From Thalassotalea euphylliae (GTDB lineage: Bacteria > Pseudomonadota > Gammaproteobacteria > Enterobacterales > Alteromonadaceae): 64,000 nucleotides of DNA. Numbering within the stretch: the stretch's first letter is position 1; every line of letters begins with the position of its first letter. This document shows, in pieces, positions 1 through 7,888 of the stretch. A program made the translations under genes and the position numbers. The notes beneath the pieces are model-generated. The model searched no databases. It had not been told where the DNA came from and saw only the letters and a list, made by a program, of their open reading frames with translations. The stretch is taken from assembly GCF_003390375.1 (NCBI RefSeq), contig NZ_QUOT01000001.1, forward strand, positions 1,736,001 through 1,800,000. Reading direction: 5' to 3'.

Positions 1-52
1 GTTACTCGTTTGTTTTTAATTGATAAAGTTTGTCGGACATTAATGGCTTTAT

Positions 53-370
53 TTAGCGTTTGCTGCCACCAAGGCAAGCAGGTGAGAGCGGAACGTTGTC
101 GGCGTAATAGTCTTGCCACTCCTTTTCCGTATAGGTATGCAGAGCTAAGGCGTGGATATGCTCAGACAGCTCAGTTGCGAGTACTTGATTGATCGCTCTA
201 TGGCGTTTAATTAAGCGTTCGCCTTCAAAATTCTTAGAAACAATAATCACTTTAAAATGGGATTCACTACCTGGCGCAACATTGTGTTGATGGCTTTCAT
301 TAACCACATCTAAATGCAATGGAGAGAAGGCTGAAAGCAATTTTTGCTCGATTGTTGTTGCTATATTCAT
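53..370 (-). CDS. bolA: BolA family protein
   Basis: BolA-fold protein of 105 residues, the same length as E. coli BolA. The family works with monothiol glutaredoxins in Fe-S cluster handling and stress morphology in the cytoplasm. The RHRAIN segment (about 56-61) and the C-terminal HALALHTYTEKEW segment (73-85) are typical family signatures. I start it at the ATG at 370, preceded by an AAGGG ribosome-binding site; an upstream extension to 484 exists but does not look like family sequence. It stands alone here. A second BolA paralogue (ibaG) lies at 33.8 kb. Confidence 0.93.
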   Translation of the reverse strand: MNIATTIEQKLLSAFSPLHLDVVNESHQHNVAPGSESHFKVIIVSKNFEGERLIKRHRAINQVLATELSEHIHALALHTYTEKEWQDYYADNVPLSPACLGGSKR

Positions 371-597
371 ATATTTTCCCTTAGTAAACAAACAATGGTA
401 ACACACTGTTTTTATTTTATTTTTCACCTTTGTTAGCGAGTACGTGTTTACTCTAAGTCTAGTTTGTCCCGCTTTAAGTGCCAACCGTTTGGTGTTTGAA
501 ATACGCCAAATACAATTAACTTACTAGCAGACAAGGCAATTTAGTTTCGCCTTTTGTCTGAGCGAACAACAGGTTGCTTTGATGCCAAGATAAAGCG

Positions 598-1191
598 CTA
601 CGGCACTACAATTTGCCGAAAGGTTAAGTTAATGCGCGGCGATTTTACGCGCTTTGTTTTGGCTATACAATGCTGCCAATAATGCTGAGTTTCGCCCGCC
701 ATCAGTAACAAACTACCGCTATTTAAAGGCACGCTCAGTTTTTCATTTTGCTCTTTGTGCTTTAGTTGAAAGTCGCGTTTCGCCCCTAGTGAAACAGAAG
801 CGATCACAGGATTTATGCCTAATTCAGCTTCATCATCACTGTGCCAACTCACGCTATCATTGCCATCGCGGTACAAGTTAGCTAAACAGCTATTAAAAGA
901 GCAACCGCTATAGGTCTCTACTGCCTGTTTAACTTGCGCTAAGGTCGATGTCCAAGGTAGCGCATTTAACGTCAGCCCAGAATATGTGTAAGCTTGTTGG
1001 TTGTCACCGTACCAAGCCTGTAGACGCGGGATAGTAATTTGGCGACCATAAACAAAAATATCATCCTGTCGCCACGCAAGCTCTTGGTACAGTTGATCAA
1101 AAAGCTGTTGTGCTTGTTGCATTCCATAGAACTGCGGCTCAAACGTCAGCGTTGCATTGGGGGCGGTAATGTTAATAATAAACCTCGACAA
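598..1191 (-). CDS. AlkB-like Fe(II)/2-oxoglutarate dioxygenase (nucleic acid demethylase type)
   Basis: Predicted 2-oxoglutarate- and Fe(II)-dependent dioxygenase of the AlkB superfamily, closest in appearance to the ALKBH2/3 group that oxidatively removes methyl adducts from DNA or RNA bases. The 197-residue protein has the iron triad H117-x-D119 and H174, and the R186-x5-R192 motif (RINLTFR) that binds 2-oxoglutarate. The SLGAKRDF segment matches the core strand. It has no signal peptide, so it should be cytoplasmic. No partner gene is adjacent. Substrate (1-methyladenine/3-methylcytosine) is inferred from family only. Confidence 0.9.
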   Translation of the reverse strand: MSRFIINITAPNATLTFEPQFYGMQQAQQLFDQLYQELAWRQDDIFVYGRQITIPRLQAWYGDNQQAYTYSGLTLNALPWTSTLAQVKQAVETYSGCSFNSCLANLYRDGNDSVSWHSDDEAELGINPVIASVSLGAKRDFQLKHKEQNEKLSVPLNSGSLLLMAGETQHYWQHCIAKTKRVKSPRINLTFRQIVVP

Positions 1192-1358
1192 CTTTCAGTT
1201 AGTCACTATGATAAGCACAAGCGTAACAACACAAACGCGACATCACGATACATTTTCACTTGGCTGATGGCTCGTGAATTTGCGACAATACTAGCACTTT
1301 TGACTAACCCAATCAGCGCAATTAGTTGCTGCTTGCTGCCACGAAATTGTCACTACAT

Positions 1359-2510
1359 ATGATGCACAGCCCATTTTTTTTCGACGATAAGCCGCTTCGC
1401 TTGTCACGCTTTCCCGTAAAACAAGTTAACCGCAGCCTACAAGCTTGGGACGCCACTGACGAATATTTATTGTCCCATTGCCAAGAGCAAAACCTACTGG
1501 CAGGCAACAAAACGGTGCTAGTTTTTAACGACAGTTTTGGCGCACTCGCCTGTAACCTTACTGATCATCAAATCTTTAGCGTCTGTGATTCTTATCTCGC
1601 TCAACAAGGCAGCCAATACAACCTAGAAGAAAACGAACTAAACATGAATAATGTTCAGTTGCTAAGCTCGTTAGATGAATTGCCAACACAGGTTGATGTT
1701 ATTCTTTATCGTATTCCCAAAAGCAATGCGCTGCTGAGTTACCAGTTGAGCTTGATAGCAAATACTTATCACGCTAGCACGCCAACCTTTATTGCTGGAG
1801 CAAAAGCTAAAGATATTCACAGCTCAACGCTCAAGCTATTCGAAAAGTTTTTAGGAACTACGACCACCTCATTAGCCAAGAAAAAATCTCGACTGGTCTT
1901 TGCTCAGCTTGAGAAAACTCACAACACCTTAGCACATCAAGATTGCCAATGGTCGCTAGCACACAATGATCTAGTGATGAATATTCACAATATGGCAGGG
2001 GTGTTTTCCCGTGAGAGTTTAGATATCGGTGCACGTTTTTTACTGGAGCATTTACCTGAGGTAAAAGCGAATCAGCAGGTGGTCGATCTTGGCTGTGGTA
2101 ATGGTGTTTTAGGTTTAACCCTATTAGCTCAGCAACCTGCTGCGCATATCACCTTTAAAGATGAGTCATTTATGGCGGTTGCCAGCGCCGAGCAGAACAT
2201 TGCTGAAAACTTGCCAGAGCAGCTTTCACAGTGTCGGTTTAACGCCGACGACTGCCTAACAACAGAAGCAAGCAACAGCGCCGATGTAATTGTTTGCAAT
2301 CCACCATTTCATCAACAGCATGCCACCACAGACCATATTGCATGGCAGATGTTTAATGATGCAAAACGCGTATTGAAACCCGGTGGCGAACTGCGCGTTA
2401 TTGGCAATCGACAATTGGGTTACCATATTAAATTACAGCGGGTATTCTCGAACTGCAAAACCATTGCGAGTAATAAAAAATTCGTGGTTCTCTCGAGTAT
2501 CAAACGTTAA
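1359..2510 (+). CDS. rlmG: 23S rRNA (guanine-N2)-methyltransferase RlmG
   Basis: SAM-dependent methyltransferase expected to methylate the N2 of G1835 in 23S rRNA. The whole length aligns by eye with E. coli RlmG (LQAWDATDEYLL near the N terminus, AGAKAKDIHSSTLKLFEK in the middle). The C-terminal half carries the SAM-binding VVDLGCGNGVLGL and catalytic CNPPFHQQH motifs. I chose the ATG at 1359 (383 residues) over a TTG at 1326 because the family starts close to here. Two ATG codons are adjacent (1359 and 1362) and no clear Shine-Dalgarno decides between them. It probably leads into the YajG-like gene downstream. Confidence 0.93.
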   Translation: MMHSPFFFDDKPLRLSRFPVKQVNRSLQAWDATDEYLLSHCQEQNLLAGNKTVLVFNDSFGALACNLTDHQIFSVCDSYLAQQGSQYNLEENELNMNNVQLLSSLDELPTQVDVILYRIPKSNALLSYQLSLIANTYHASTPTFIAGAKAKDIHSSTLKLFEKFLGTTTTSLAKKKSRLVFAQLEKTHNTLAHQDCQWSLAHNDLVMNIHNMAGVFSRESLDIGARFLLEHLPEVKANQQVVDLGCGNGVLGLTLLAQQPAAHITFKDESFMAVASAEQNIAENLPEQLSQCRFNADDCLTTEASNSADVIVCNPPFHQQHATTDHIAWQMFNDAKRVLKPGGELRVIGNRQLGYHIKLQRVFSNCKTIASNKKFVVLSSIKR

Positions 2511-2520
2511 GGAGCAATTA

Positions 2521-3201
2521 GTGTCTTACTTTTCAGCCATCTCTTCAGTTATTACGCATTGCTTTTCAATGAGCAGTTTGCCCAATGCCAAAGCGAGCAA
2601 AGCCGCAAAAAATAGCAGTAAAGCGGTAAAAACTAATTCCTATCGCACCATTTTAAGTGTTTCATTTGTTACTTTGCTAAGCGCCTGTGCGACACCACCC
2701 TCACAGGTTATTGTCGCGCCACAGGTAAGCCAAGCAGCCATGCCTATTTACAGCGGTGACAATATATCGTTGGCTGTAGTTGATTTACGACCAAGCAATC
2801 ACTTGATTCAAATTTTGCGCAAAGACAAACCTGCTGAATTATTCTCGCCAGCGCAGTCGCTACCTGACTCCTTAAGCGCAAGCTTAAGCCAGTATCTCAA
2901 TGCACAAGGGTTGAACACGCAAGGTGGCGTAACACAAATGAAAGTGTCGATTGAAAAAGCCTTGGTTAGCGTTCAACAGTCGATGGTGAAATACCAAGCC
3001 AGTAGTGAAATTCGCCTGCTAGTCAACATCAATAAAGGGGATAAAACCTACAGCCAAGTGTTGACTTCCAAAGGTAACAGCAATGGTCCTATCAAGGCCG
3101 ATATCGCTGTATTGGAGCGCGATTTAAATCAGCAGCTTGGTAAGGTAATTAGTGAGCTTGCTAACAACCCAGAGCTAATTGCATTTATGCAAAACAACTA
3201 A
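2521..3201 (+). CDS. YajG-family outer-membrane lipoprotein
   Basis: Predicted lipoprotein of the YajG family, whose function is unknown. The GTG at 2521 is preceded by AAGGAG six bases upstream, which also overlaps the rlmG stop region, so the two genes are probably co-transcribed. From this start the lipobox cysteine is C56 (LSAC) after a hydrophobic stretch at about 43-55. That leaves an unusually long polar N-region of about 40 residues; an internal ATG at 2569 would shorten it but still leave a long one. The mature part (RPSNHLIQILRKDKPAEL, late NPELIAFMQ) resembles YajG. Confidence 0.8.
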   Translation: MSYFSAISSVITHCFSMSSLPNAKASKAAKNSSKAVKTNSYRTILSVSFVTLLSACATPPSQVIVAPQVSQAAMPIYSGDNISLAVVDLRPSNHLIQILRKDKPAELFSPAQSLPDSLSASLSQYLNAQGLNTQGGVTQMKVSIEKALVSVQQSMVKYQASSEIRLLVNINKGDKTYSQVLTSKGNSNGPIKADIAVLERDLNQQLGKVISELANNPELIAFMQNN

Positions 3202-3261
3202 AACAAGAAAAGCACCCCAAAACAAGTAAAACAAGAAACTGATATCAGCCAAGGACTATCG

Positions 3262-3849
3262 ATGAAAAATATATTTCTTGCCACCACTTTGCTCCTCATT
3301 AGCGCATTTGCTCACGCAAAGAATTTGGCAATTGACCCAGACAATCTCTTCCCGAAAGTAAAGTTGGAAACCAGCAAAGGTGACATTATCGTCGAGCTTG
3401 ATCGCATCAAAGCCCCTGTCACCGTGGATAACTTTTTAACTTACGTGGTTCAAGGCGATTTCGACAACACCATTTTTCACCGAGTTATCGAAGATTTTAT
3501 TGTCCAAGGTGGCGGTTACGACAAAGACTTCACACATTTAAAAACCTTGCCAGATATTGTTAATGAAGCCGGTAACGGGCTAAAAAATGAAGAAGGCACT
3601 ATCGCCATGGCTAAAGAAAATCGCCCTCATACCGCTAATCGCCAGTTCTTCTTTAATTTAGCAGATAACACCAATTTAGATCCTGGCCGGCAATGGGGCT
3701 ATGCGGTTTTTGGCAATGTTGTTGAAGGGATGGAAGTTGTGCAAGCAATGGGCAGTTCAGCGACAGAGTACAATGAAGTGATGGGCTGGGACGATGTGCC
3801 TGTTGAGCCAATTATGCTTATCAAAGCGACCTTATTACCAGCAGAGTAA
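3262..3849 (+). CDS. periplasmic cyclophilin-type peptidyl-prolyl isomerase
   Basis: Peptidyl-prolyl cis-trans isomerase of the cyclophilin family, exported by a cleavable signal peptide (about residues 1-19, ending AHA). The catalytic core FHRVIEDFIVQGG (72-84, with R74 and Q82) and the RQFFFNL strand (127-133) are present. The position occupied by the cyclosporin-binding tryptophan in eukaryotic cyclophilins appears to be Y147, as is common in bacterial enzymes. AAGGA lies ahead of the ATG. It follows the YajG-like gene by 60 bp and would fold periplasmic or outer-membrane clients, as PpiA does. Confidence 0.92.
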   Translation: MKNIFLATTLLLISAFAHAKNLAIDPDNLFPKVKLETSKGDIIVELDRIKAPVTVDNFLTYVVQGDFDNTIFHRVIEDFIVQGGGYDKDFTHLKTLPDIVNEAGNGLKNEEGTIAMAKENRPHTANRQFFFNLADNTNLDPGRQWGYAVFGNVVEGMEVVQAMGSSATEYNEVMGWDDVPVEPIMLIKATLLPAE

Positions 3850-3887
3850 TTGCATCTCAAAGACAAGCTAACATAACGGATTAAACG

Positions 3888-3923
3888 CCAGCTAGCCGGA
3901 GCGTTCTAGCATTGCCTAGCTGG
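3888..3923 (+). terminator. possible weak terminator downstream of the cyclophilin gene
   Basis: CCAGCTAG (3888-3895) and CTAGCTGG (3916-3923) are perfect complements separated by 20 bases and followed by TTTATCT. The T tract is short, so termination is only plausible. Confidence 0.4.
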
Positions 3924-4020
3924 TTTATCTGATAATGTTCAGCTTGACACTTACCTCAGTTATACCTCCTGATCATTTCACCCAGTCGTGCCAATTCACC
4001 TTTCTGCTAACCTTTCTGCT

Positions 4021-4073
4021 AAATATCTTCACCTAACTACCTAACCAAAGTACCTAACCTTGCTACCCCAACC
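4021..4073. repeat. degenerate 13-bp tandem tract, units ending in ACC
   Basis: Units AAATATCTTCACC, TAACTACCTAACC and AAAGTACCTAACC are each 13 bases, then a 14-base unit TTGCTACCCCAACC. Just upstream, ACCTTTCTGCTA is repeated at a 12-base offset. It is non-coding. Confidence 0.55.
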
Positions 4074-4177
4074 AAGTGCTCTAGCTAATTTGCGTAACCA
4101 GTGACAACACTTGCTGCTTATATTTTCATAACTTTAGCGGGGCTATAAAAAAAGTTCATACCTATCAAACTTTTACA

Positions 4178-4193
4178 TCTGACAAGTGTCAGA
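4178..4193. promoter_or_regulatory. perfect 16-bp palindrome, operator-like
   Basis: TCTGACA and TGTCAGA flank a 2-base AG centre. Compact TGACA/TGTCA palindromes of this kind are typical of TetR-family operators, but no TetR gene is nearby, so the regulator is unknown. It sits about 140 bp before the ATG at 4332. Confidence 0.4.
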
Positions 4194-4252
4194 TTAATAT
4201 GATAATTTAACCCAATTCTTTGACAACAGCCCAATGTTGGTCAATAACTAAG

Positions 4253-4271
4253 TTAAATAATAATCATTATC
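4253..4271. promoter_or_regulatory. Fur-box-like site
   Basis: Fifteen of 19 positions match the consensus Fur box, with the 3-prime twelve bases (ATAATCATTATC) exact. It lies about 60 bp before the ATG of the small hypothetical gene at 4332, where it could repress that promoter under iron-replete conditions. Confidence 0.5.
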
Positions 4272-4331
4272 GAGCCGAGAATTTTTAGTGGCTTTTTAAA
4301 TAAATTTCCATCGTTGGCAAGAGTAACCATC

Positions 4332-4661
4332 ATGATAATTGAGCAGTTTATCAATGAAAAAATAAAGCAAATCAGAGCCTACATTAGCGCCGTGATTGAA
4401 CGAACGCTTCATTATACTGAGCTCGATAAATTCATTGTCGATACCATGGAAGAGTGGACAACTTATAGTGTCAGTGATGAAACACCGAGCAATGCAAAAG
4501 AACGGGTATTCTGGCATTTGGTACATGAAATCAGCTTGCATGGCGCGCAAGCATTAACCACAGATTTGTTTTTTAAAAGTGAAATTAACACCTGCCTAGA
4601 TTTCTTTGCAGGTAAAGGCAGCTATCCGATCGATTGCGTTGGCTGGCGCCCACTGCCCTAG
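4332..4661 (+). CDS. conserved-looking hypothetical protein, possibly iron-regulated
   Basis: I do not recognise the family. The 109-residue product is soluble, with a probably helical N-terminal half (residues 1-40), a charged middle (EEWTTYSVSDET) and a C terminus containing C88 and C102 and ending GWRPLP. There is no signal peptide or membrane segment. The ATG at 4332 is preferred over the in-frame TTG at 4314. The Fur-like box about 60 bp upstream suggests control by iron, but that is inference. It is followed by a long array of 13-bp repeats rather than a canonical terminator. Confidence 0.65.
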   Translation: MIIEQFINEKIKQIRAYISAVIERTLHYTELDKFIVDTMEEWTTYSVSDETPSNAKERVFWHLVHEISLHGAQALTTDLFFKSEINTCLDFFAGKGSYPIDCVGWRPLP

Positions 4662-4671
4662 TCTGAAATCT

Positions 4672-4814
4672 TTAACTCCAAATCTTAGCCGCAAACCTTA
4701 GTTCCGAGCTTTAGTTCCGAGCTTTAGTTCCGAGCCTTAGTTCCGAGCCTTAGCTTCATAGCTTGGCCTTAAATCTTCGTCCCGAATTTTAGCCTCCAAT
4801 ATTAGCCCCAACGC
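4672..4814. repeat. eleven-unit degenerate 13-bp tandem array
   Basis: Eleven consecutive 13-base units begin at 4672, 4685, 4698, 4711, 4724, 4737, 4750, 4763, 4776, 4789 and 4802. The central four (4698-4749) are TTAGTTCCGAGCT or TTAGTTCCGAGCC. Outer units keep a TTAG...CC...A pattern (for example TTAGCCGCAAACC, TTAGCCTCCAATA). The phase is constant across the 143 bases. It is non-coding and fills the gap between the hypothetical gene and the AmpG-like gene. Confidence 0.85.
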
Positions 4815-4891
4815 CTAGCGGCCAAATAACTCCTTTTGTCTGCTATCACAGTTTGATAGGCTTAGCGCACAATAAGTTACTCTTGTGCCGT

Positions 4892-6544
4892 ATGCCCACT
4901 CGCTCACTACTTCAATCGCTCCGCTACTTCCAAGACCGTCGTCTACTTACCGTTTTCTTTTTTGGTATTGCCAGTGGCTTCCCATGGGTGATGATTGGCT
5001 CTGCCATGACAGGCTGGCTGAAAGACGAAGGCTTATCTCGCTCTAGCATTGGCTTATTTGGCCTAATTTTTGTTGCCTATAGCATTAACTTTTTGTGGTC
5101 ACCGCTGGCCGATCGCATCAAAATCCCATTGCTCACCGCTAGACTTGGTTTGAGACGAAGCTGGATATTCACTACACAATTACTGATTTGTTTATTTACC
5201 TTACAGCTAAGCTCGCTTGATGCGACTAGCCAACTCTCTATGATGGCATTGTTTGGTTTGTGTTTGGCGATTAGCGGGGCGACTCAAGATATTGCCATCG
5301 ACGCCTATCGAATCGACATTCTCAATCAAGCAAGCAATAACAGTAACGAGTTGATGGCTGCAGGTTCTGCCATGGCAACAGCAGGTTGGTGGACAGGTTA
5401 CGCCGGCCTTGGCAGCATTCCCTTTATTTTAGCAAGCTCACCTGACTGGCAGTGGTCAGAAGTATTTATGGTGTTAGCGGTAATGATGGCGGCTTTATCC
5501 ATTACAGCGCTTGTGGTGCAAGAGCCAACGAGTCAACGTGAGCAAACGCTCAATCAAATTCAGCAAGCCTACCTCGCGGTACTGCCTAGCTACAAAAGCC
5601 AAAGTGTTGGTATTTTACTGCTGCTCCCCTTGATTATGCTGACCATACTTTACGCCAATATTGGCTACCCTCTCTGGCCTGAGTTCATCAATGTGCAATA
5701 CCAGTTTGGTATCACCACCTTTAGTGTCATTGCCATGATTGCCCTATTTGCACGCCAGCTGACCAAACTTAATCGTGCGTTAAATTCACGTACAGACGCA
5801 GTACTAGCGACTGGGCTTGCGCGCTCAAACGATAGCATTTCAACGCTAACGGCATGGCTACTGGCAACGCTAGTGGCGCCAATACAAGAGTTTTTCCAAC
5901 GTAACGGTGTGCGCTTAGCGTTTTCAATTTTGATGTTTATTTTCCTATTTAAGTTAGGAGAAGCCTACCTTGGCAGAATGTCGATCGTGTTTTATCGAGA
6001 AGTCGGCTTTTCCAATGAAGATATTGCTTATTACTCAAAACTGATCAATTGGGGCACAACTATCGTTTTTTCACTGATAGGCAGTGTTTTTACGATTAGA
6101 TACGGTATTTTAAAAGGGCTATTTATTGGTGGCATCGCCATGTCTGCCAGTAACTTGTTGTTTTCTGTGGTGGCGGTAATGGGGCCTGTAAAGTGGCTAT
6201 TTGCCATGACCGTTTTTGTTGATGGCTTTACCTCTGCATGGGGCTCAGTCGCCTTCGTCGCACTCTTATCGGTATTGTGTAATAAAAGCTTTACCGCCAG
6301 TCAGTATGCCTTGATGGCCTCACTGGGTACTTTTGGCCGCGTAATGCTAGGCTCATACTCGGGCATATTTGTCGACTGGCTAGATGGTAACTGGGCGCTG
6401 TTTTTTGTCTTAACCGCGATGATGGTAATCCCAAGTTTGCTGTTCTTGTACAGTATTCGTAAGCCACTAACTGCGTTAATTGAGCAAAATGTATCGTCGC
6501 AAGACAAGCCCAATGCAACCCAAGACAAGCCCAAAGCAAAGTAG
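4892..6544 (+). CDS. AmpG-like MFS permease
   Basis: Multi-pass inner-membrane transporter of the major facilitator superfamily, in the AmpG group that imports anhydro-muropeptides for peptidoglycan recycling and beta-lactamase signalling. The N terminus (FFFGIASGFPWVMIGSAM..., then SPLADRIKIP) fits that group, and about 12-14 hydrophobic segments can be counted over 550 residues. The ATG at 4892 is chosen over a TTG at 4853. A hydrophilic tail (after about 525) contains a near-duplicated DKPNATQDKPKAK stretch. Substrate is a family inference; other PAT-type permeases are possible. Confidence 0.82.
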   Translation: MPTRSLLQSLRYFQDRRLLTVFFFGIASGFPWVMIGSAMTGWLKDEGLSRSSIGLFGLIFVAYSINFLWSPLADRIKIPLLTARLGLRRSWIFTTQLLICLFTLQLSSLDATSQLSMMALFGLCLAISGATQDIAIDAYRIDILNQASNNSNELMAAGSAMATAGWWTGYAGLGSIPFILASSPDWQWSEVFMVLAVMMAALSITALVVQEPTSQREQTLNQIQQAYLAVLPSYKSQSVGILLLLPLIMLTILYANIGYPLWPEFINVQYQFGITTFSVIAMIALFARQLTKLNRALNSRTDAVLATGLARSNDSISTLTAWLLATLVAPIQEFFQRNGVRLAFSILMFIFLFKLGEAYLGRMSIVFYREVGFSNEDIAYYSKLINWGTTIVFSLIGSVFTIRYGILKGLFIGGIAMSASNLLFSVVAVMGPVKWLFAMTVFVDGFTSAWGSVAFVALLSVLCNKSFTASQYALMASLGTFGRVMLGSYSGIFVDWLDGNWALFFVLTAMMVIPSLLFLYSIRKPLTALIEQNVSSQDKPNATQDKPKAK

Positions 6545-6596
6545 GCAAACACTGGTATTTGCTCTATGATTAGAAAAAAACAAAAGCATTAACTAC

Positions 6597-6767
6597 ATGA
6601 TTAAATTATTTTTTTTGCTGCCTATTTTAATGTGTAGCATTTGGTGGTTGTACTTAAATCAAAAAGGCTACAGCGCGAAAGACGGGTTAAAAGGCTTCGC
6701 CTATATTCTTGGGCTAAATGGCCTGCTACTCGGTTTTTTATTGGTGATGATGTACATCACTAACTAA
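6597..6767 (+). CDS. small two-helix membrane protein (56 aa)
   Basis: A complete 56-codon frame starts with ATG and ends with TAA. It encodes two hydrophobic helices (about residues 2-19 and 34-53) joined by a polar loop (NQKGYSAKDGLKGF). Its position 52 bp after the AmpG-like gene on the same strand and its textbook hairpin topology argue that it is real, though no strong ribosome-binding site is visible. I do not recognise a named family. It may be a helper of the upstream permease, which is speculation. Confidence 0.55.
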   Translation: MIKLFFLLPILMCSIWWLYLNQKGYSAKDGLKGFAYILGLNGLLLGFLLVMMYITN

Positions 6768-6881
6768 ATTAAGCCTAACCTATCACTAATCTATCCCAAT
6801 TTAATGGTCGATTTTAAGCGTTAGGCTAGGCTGATAAATTAACGCTAGCCTGTTGCCTCGATATTAGCCATGCGTGTAATT

Positions 6882-7379
6882 TTAGTCGCTATCAAAGGCA
6901 CCATTATCATTGTGATTAACTAAATCAATGGTTGCCACGGCAGCCAGCATCAATGGAATGTCTTCCTCATATTTAATATCAATGCCGTAGCTATCACCTA
7001 AACTAAACCAGCGCTTTGACACATATGCTATCTGCTCTCCAGCGGCAACAAACTGATATTCATGCGATAACAAATCACCATCAACCACCACTTCTGCTTT
7101 AGGGGTCGTTAATACAAAACGGCTGGTAAATAATGGCCAAAAAGACTTTTTAATTTTACAGCGCTCGCCTGTTGCCAAGGTAATATAAAACGTTGGCCTC
7201 CAAGCGATGAGTTTTTGCTTGATTCTCGCGACTTCCGTTTCATTGGGCAACATCAACCTAAGTCCCTTGCGGATGCTAAAAAAGCCACCTTTCGCAATAA
7301 ATGCTAGCTCGTCATTTTGGTCAAATATTTTAAAGCTATCACGCAGTGAAAATAGCTTTTGTTTCATGGTATAGCGCAC
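6882..7379 (-). CDS. LURP-one-related (tubby-like barrel) family protein
   Basis: Member of the LURP-one-related family, a small beta-barrel fold related to tubby and phospholipid-scramblase domains; the bacterial role is unknown. The start MRYTMKQKLFSLRDSF matches how these proteins usually begin. It uses a GTG at 7379, ten bases after a strong GGAGG; a TTG at 7388 is too close to that site and an ATG at 7367 would cut the conserved N terminus. The 165-residue product has the GGFFSIRKGLRL and LGDSYGIDI core strands and no export signal. Confidence 0.85.
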   Translation of the reverse strand: MRYTMKQKLFSLRDSFKIFDQNDELAFIAKGGFFSIRKGLRLMLPNETEVARIKQKLIAWRPTFYITLATGERCKIKKSFWPLFTSRFVLTTPKAEVVVDGDLLSHEYQFVAAGEQIAYVSKRWFSLGDSYGIDIKYEEDIPLMLAAVATIDLVNHNDNGAFDSD

Positions 7380-7415
7380 GTGCGACAAACCTCCATGTTG
7401 TTTTTAATTCGTTAA

Positions 7416-7838
7416 CTAATTTAAAGATTTAAGTACTAACTTAAGTTCGCTCTGCAACTGAGATATGCGTTCATTGATTGTCGCCAGTGCTTGTTCATCG
7501 TTTGTGATTTCATCCCAATGATTCGCCCACGCTTGTTTTAACTGCTCTGCCGCCATTTCCACCTTAGGGTCGATAAGCACGCTTAGTTGCTCAATTAAGC
7601 CGACCTTAACCCAGCCAATGCGCGGTGATCCCGCGGCATCGTCTTGATCATAAACCGCAGCAAACATATTTTGCTCGAGTTCAGCAATGGCAATTATCAC
7701 CTCAAATGCTGCTGTTCGAACCGTAGTATTGTGTTCGCTTTGCTCTAATCGCCAAGTGTTGTAGCCAAAACCGAGCACAGCGAAACACAAGCTCACAATT
7801 GAAATGGTGTAATAAATTTTTAAACGATTTTTCGACAT
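7416..7838 (-). CDS. single-pass membrane-anchored hypothetical protein
   Basis: Unrecognised 140-residue protein. It has one N-terminal hydrophobic segment (about residues 9-28, after the basic SKNRLK stretch) and then a soluble, mostly helical domain rich in Glu, Gln and Leu, ending in a likely coiled coil (INERISQLQSELKLVLKSL). The N-in orientation puts the soluble part in the periplasm. The ATG at 7838 is preferred to an upstream in-frame start at 7853. It lies close upstream of the LURP-one gene on the same strand, so the two may share a transcript. Confidence 0.65.
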   Translation of the reverse strand: MSKNRLKIYYTISIVSLCFAVLGFGYNTWRLEQSEHNTTVRTAAFEVIIAIAELEQNMFAAVYDQDDAAGSPRIGWVKVGLIEQLSVLIDPKVEMAAEQLKQAWANHWDEITNDEQALATINERISQLQSELKLVLKSLN

Positions 7839-7888
7839 AAAAACGCCCACCAATTATCTTCAGCACACTACAACTCAACTATCGCTAC

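Larger units (their letters stand above)
3850..4331. other. 482-bp intergenic region with repeats and operator-like sites
   Basis: No gene is visible here. It holds a possible weak terminator, a short 13-bp-period tract, a perfect operator-like palindrome and a Fur-box-like site, each listed separately. The long gap and the two regulatory-looking sites point to a controlled promoter for the small gene at 4332. Confidence 0.7.

Noticed and set aside
529..572. terminator downstream of the AlkB-like gene
   Set aside because: AGACAAGGC and GCCTTTTGTCT pair only imperfectly and no T run follows on the minus strand.
1039..1362. 107-residue plus-strand frame across the AlkB-like gene start and rlmG leader
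   Set aside because: Mostly antisense to the dioxygenase, no motif, and would crowd the rlmG promoter.
4698..4749. CRISPR-like repeat
   Set aside because: Units are 13 bp, directly abutting and without spacers, and no cas genes are nearby.
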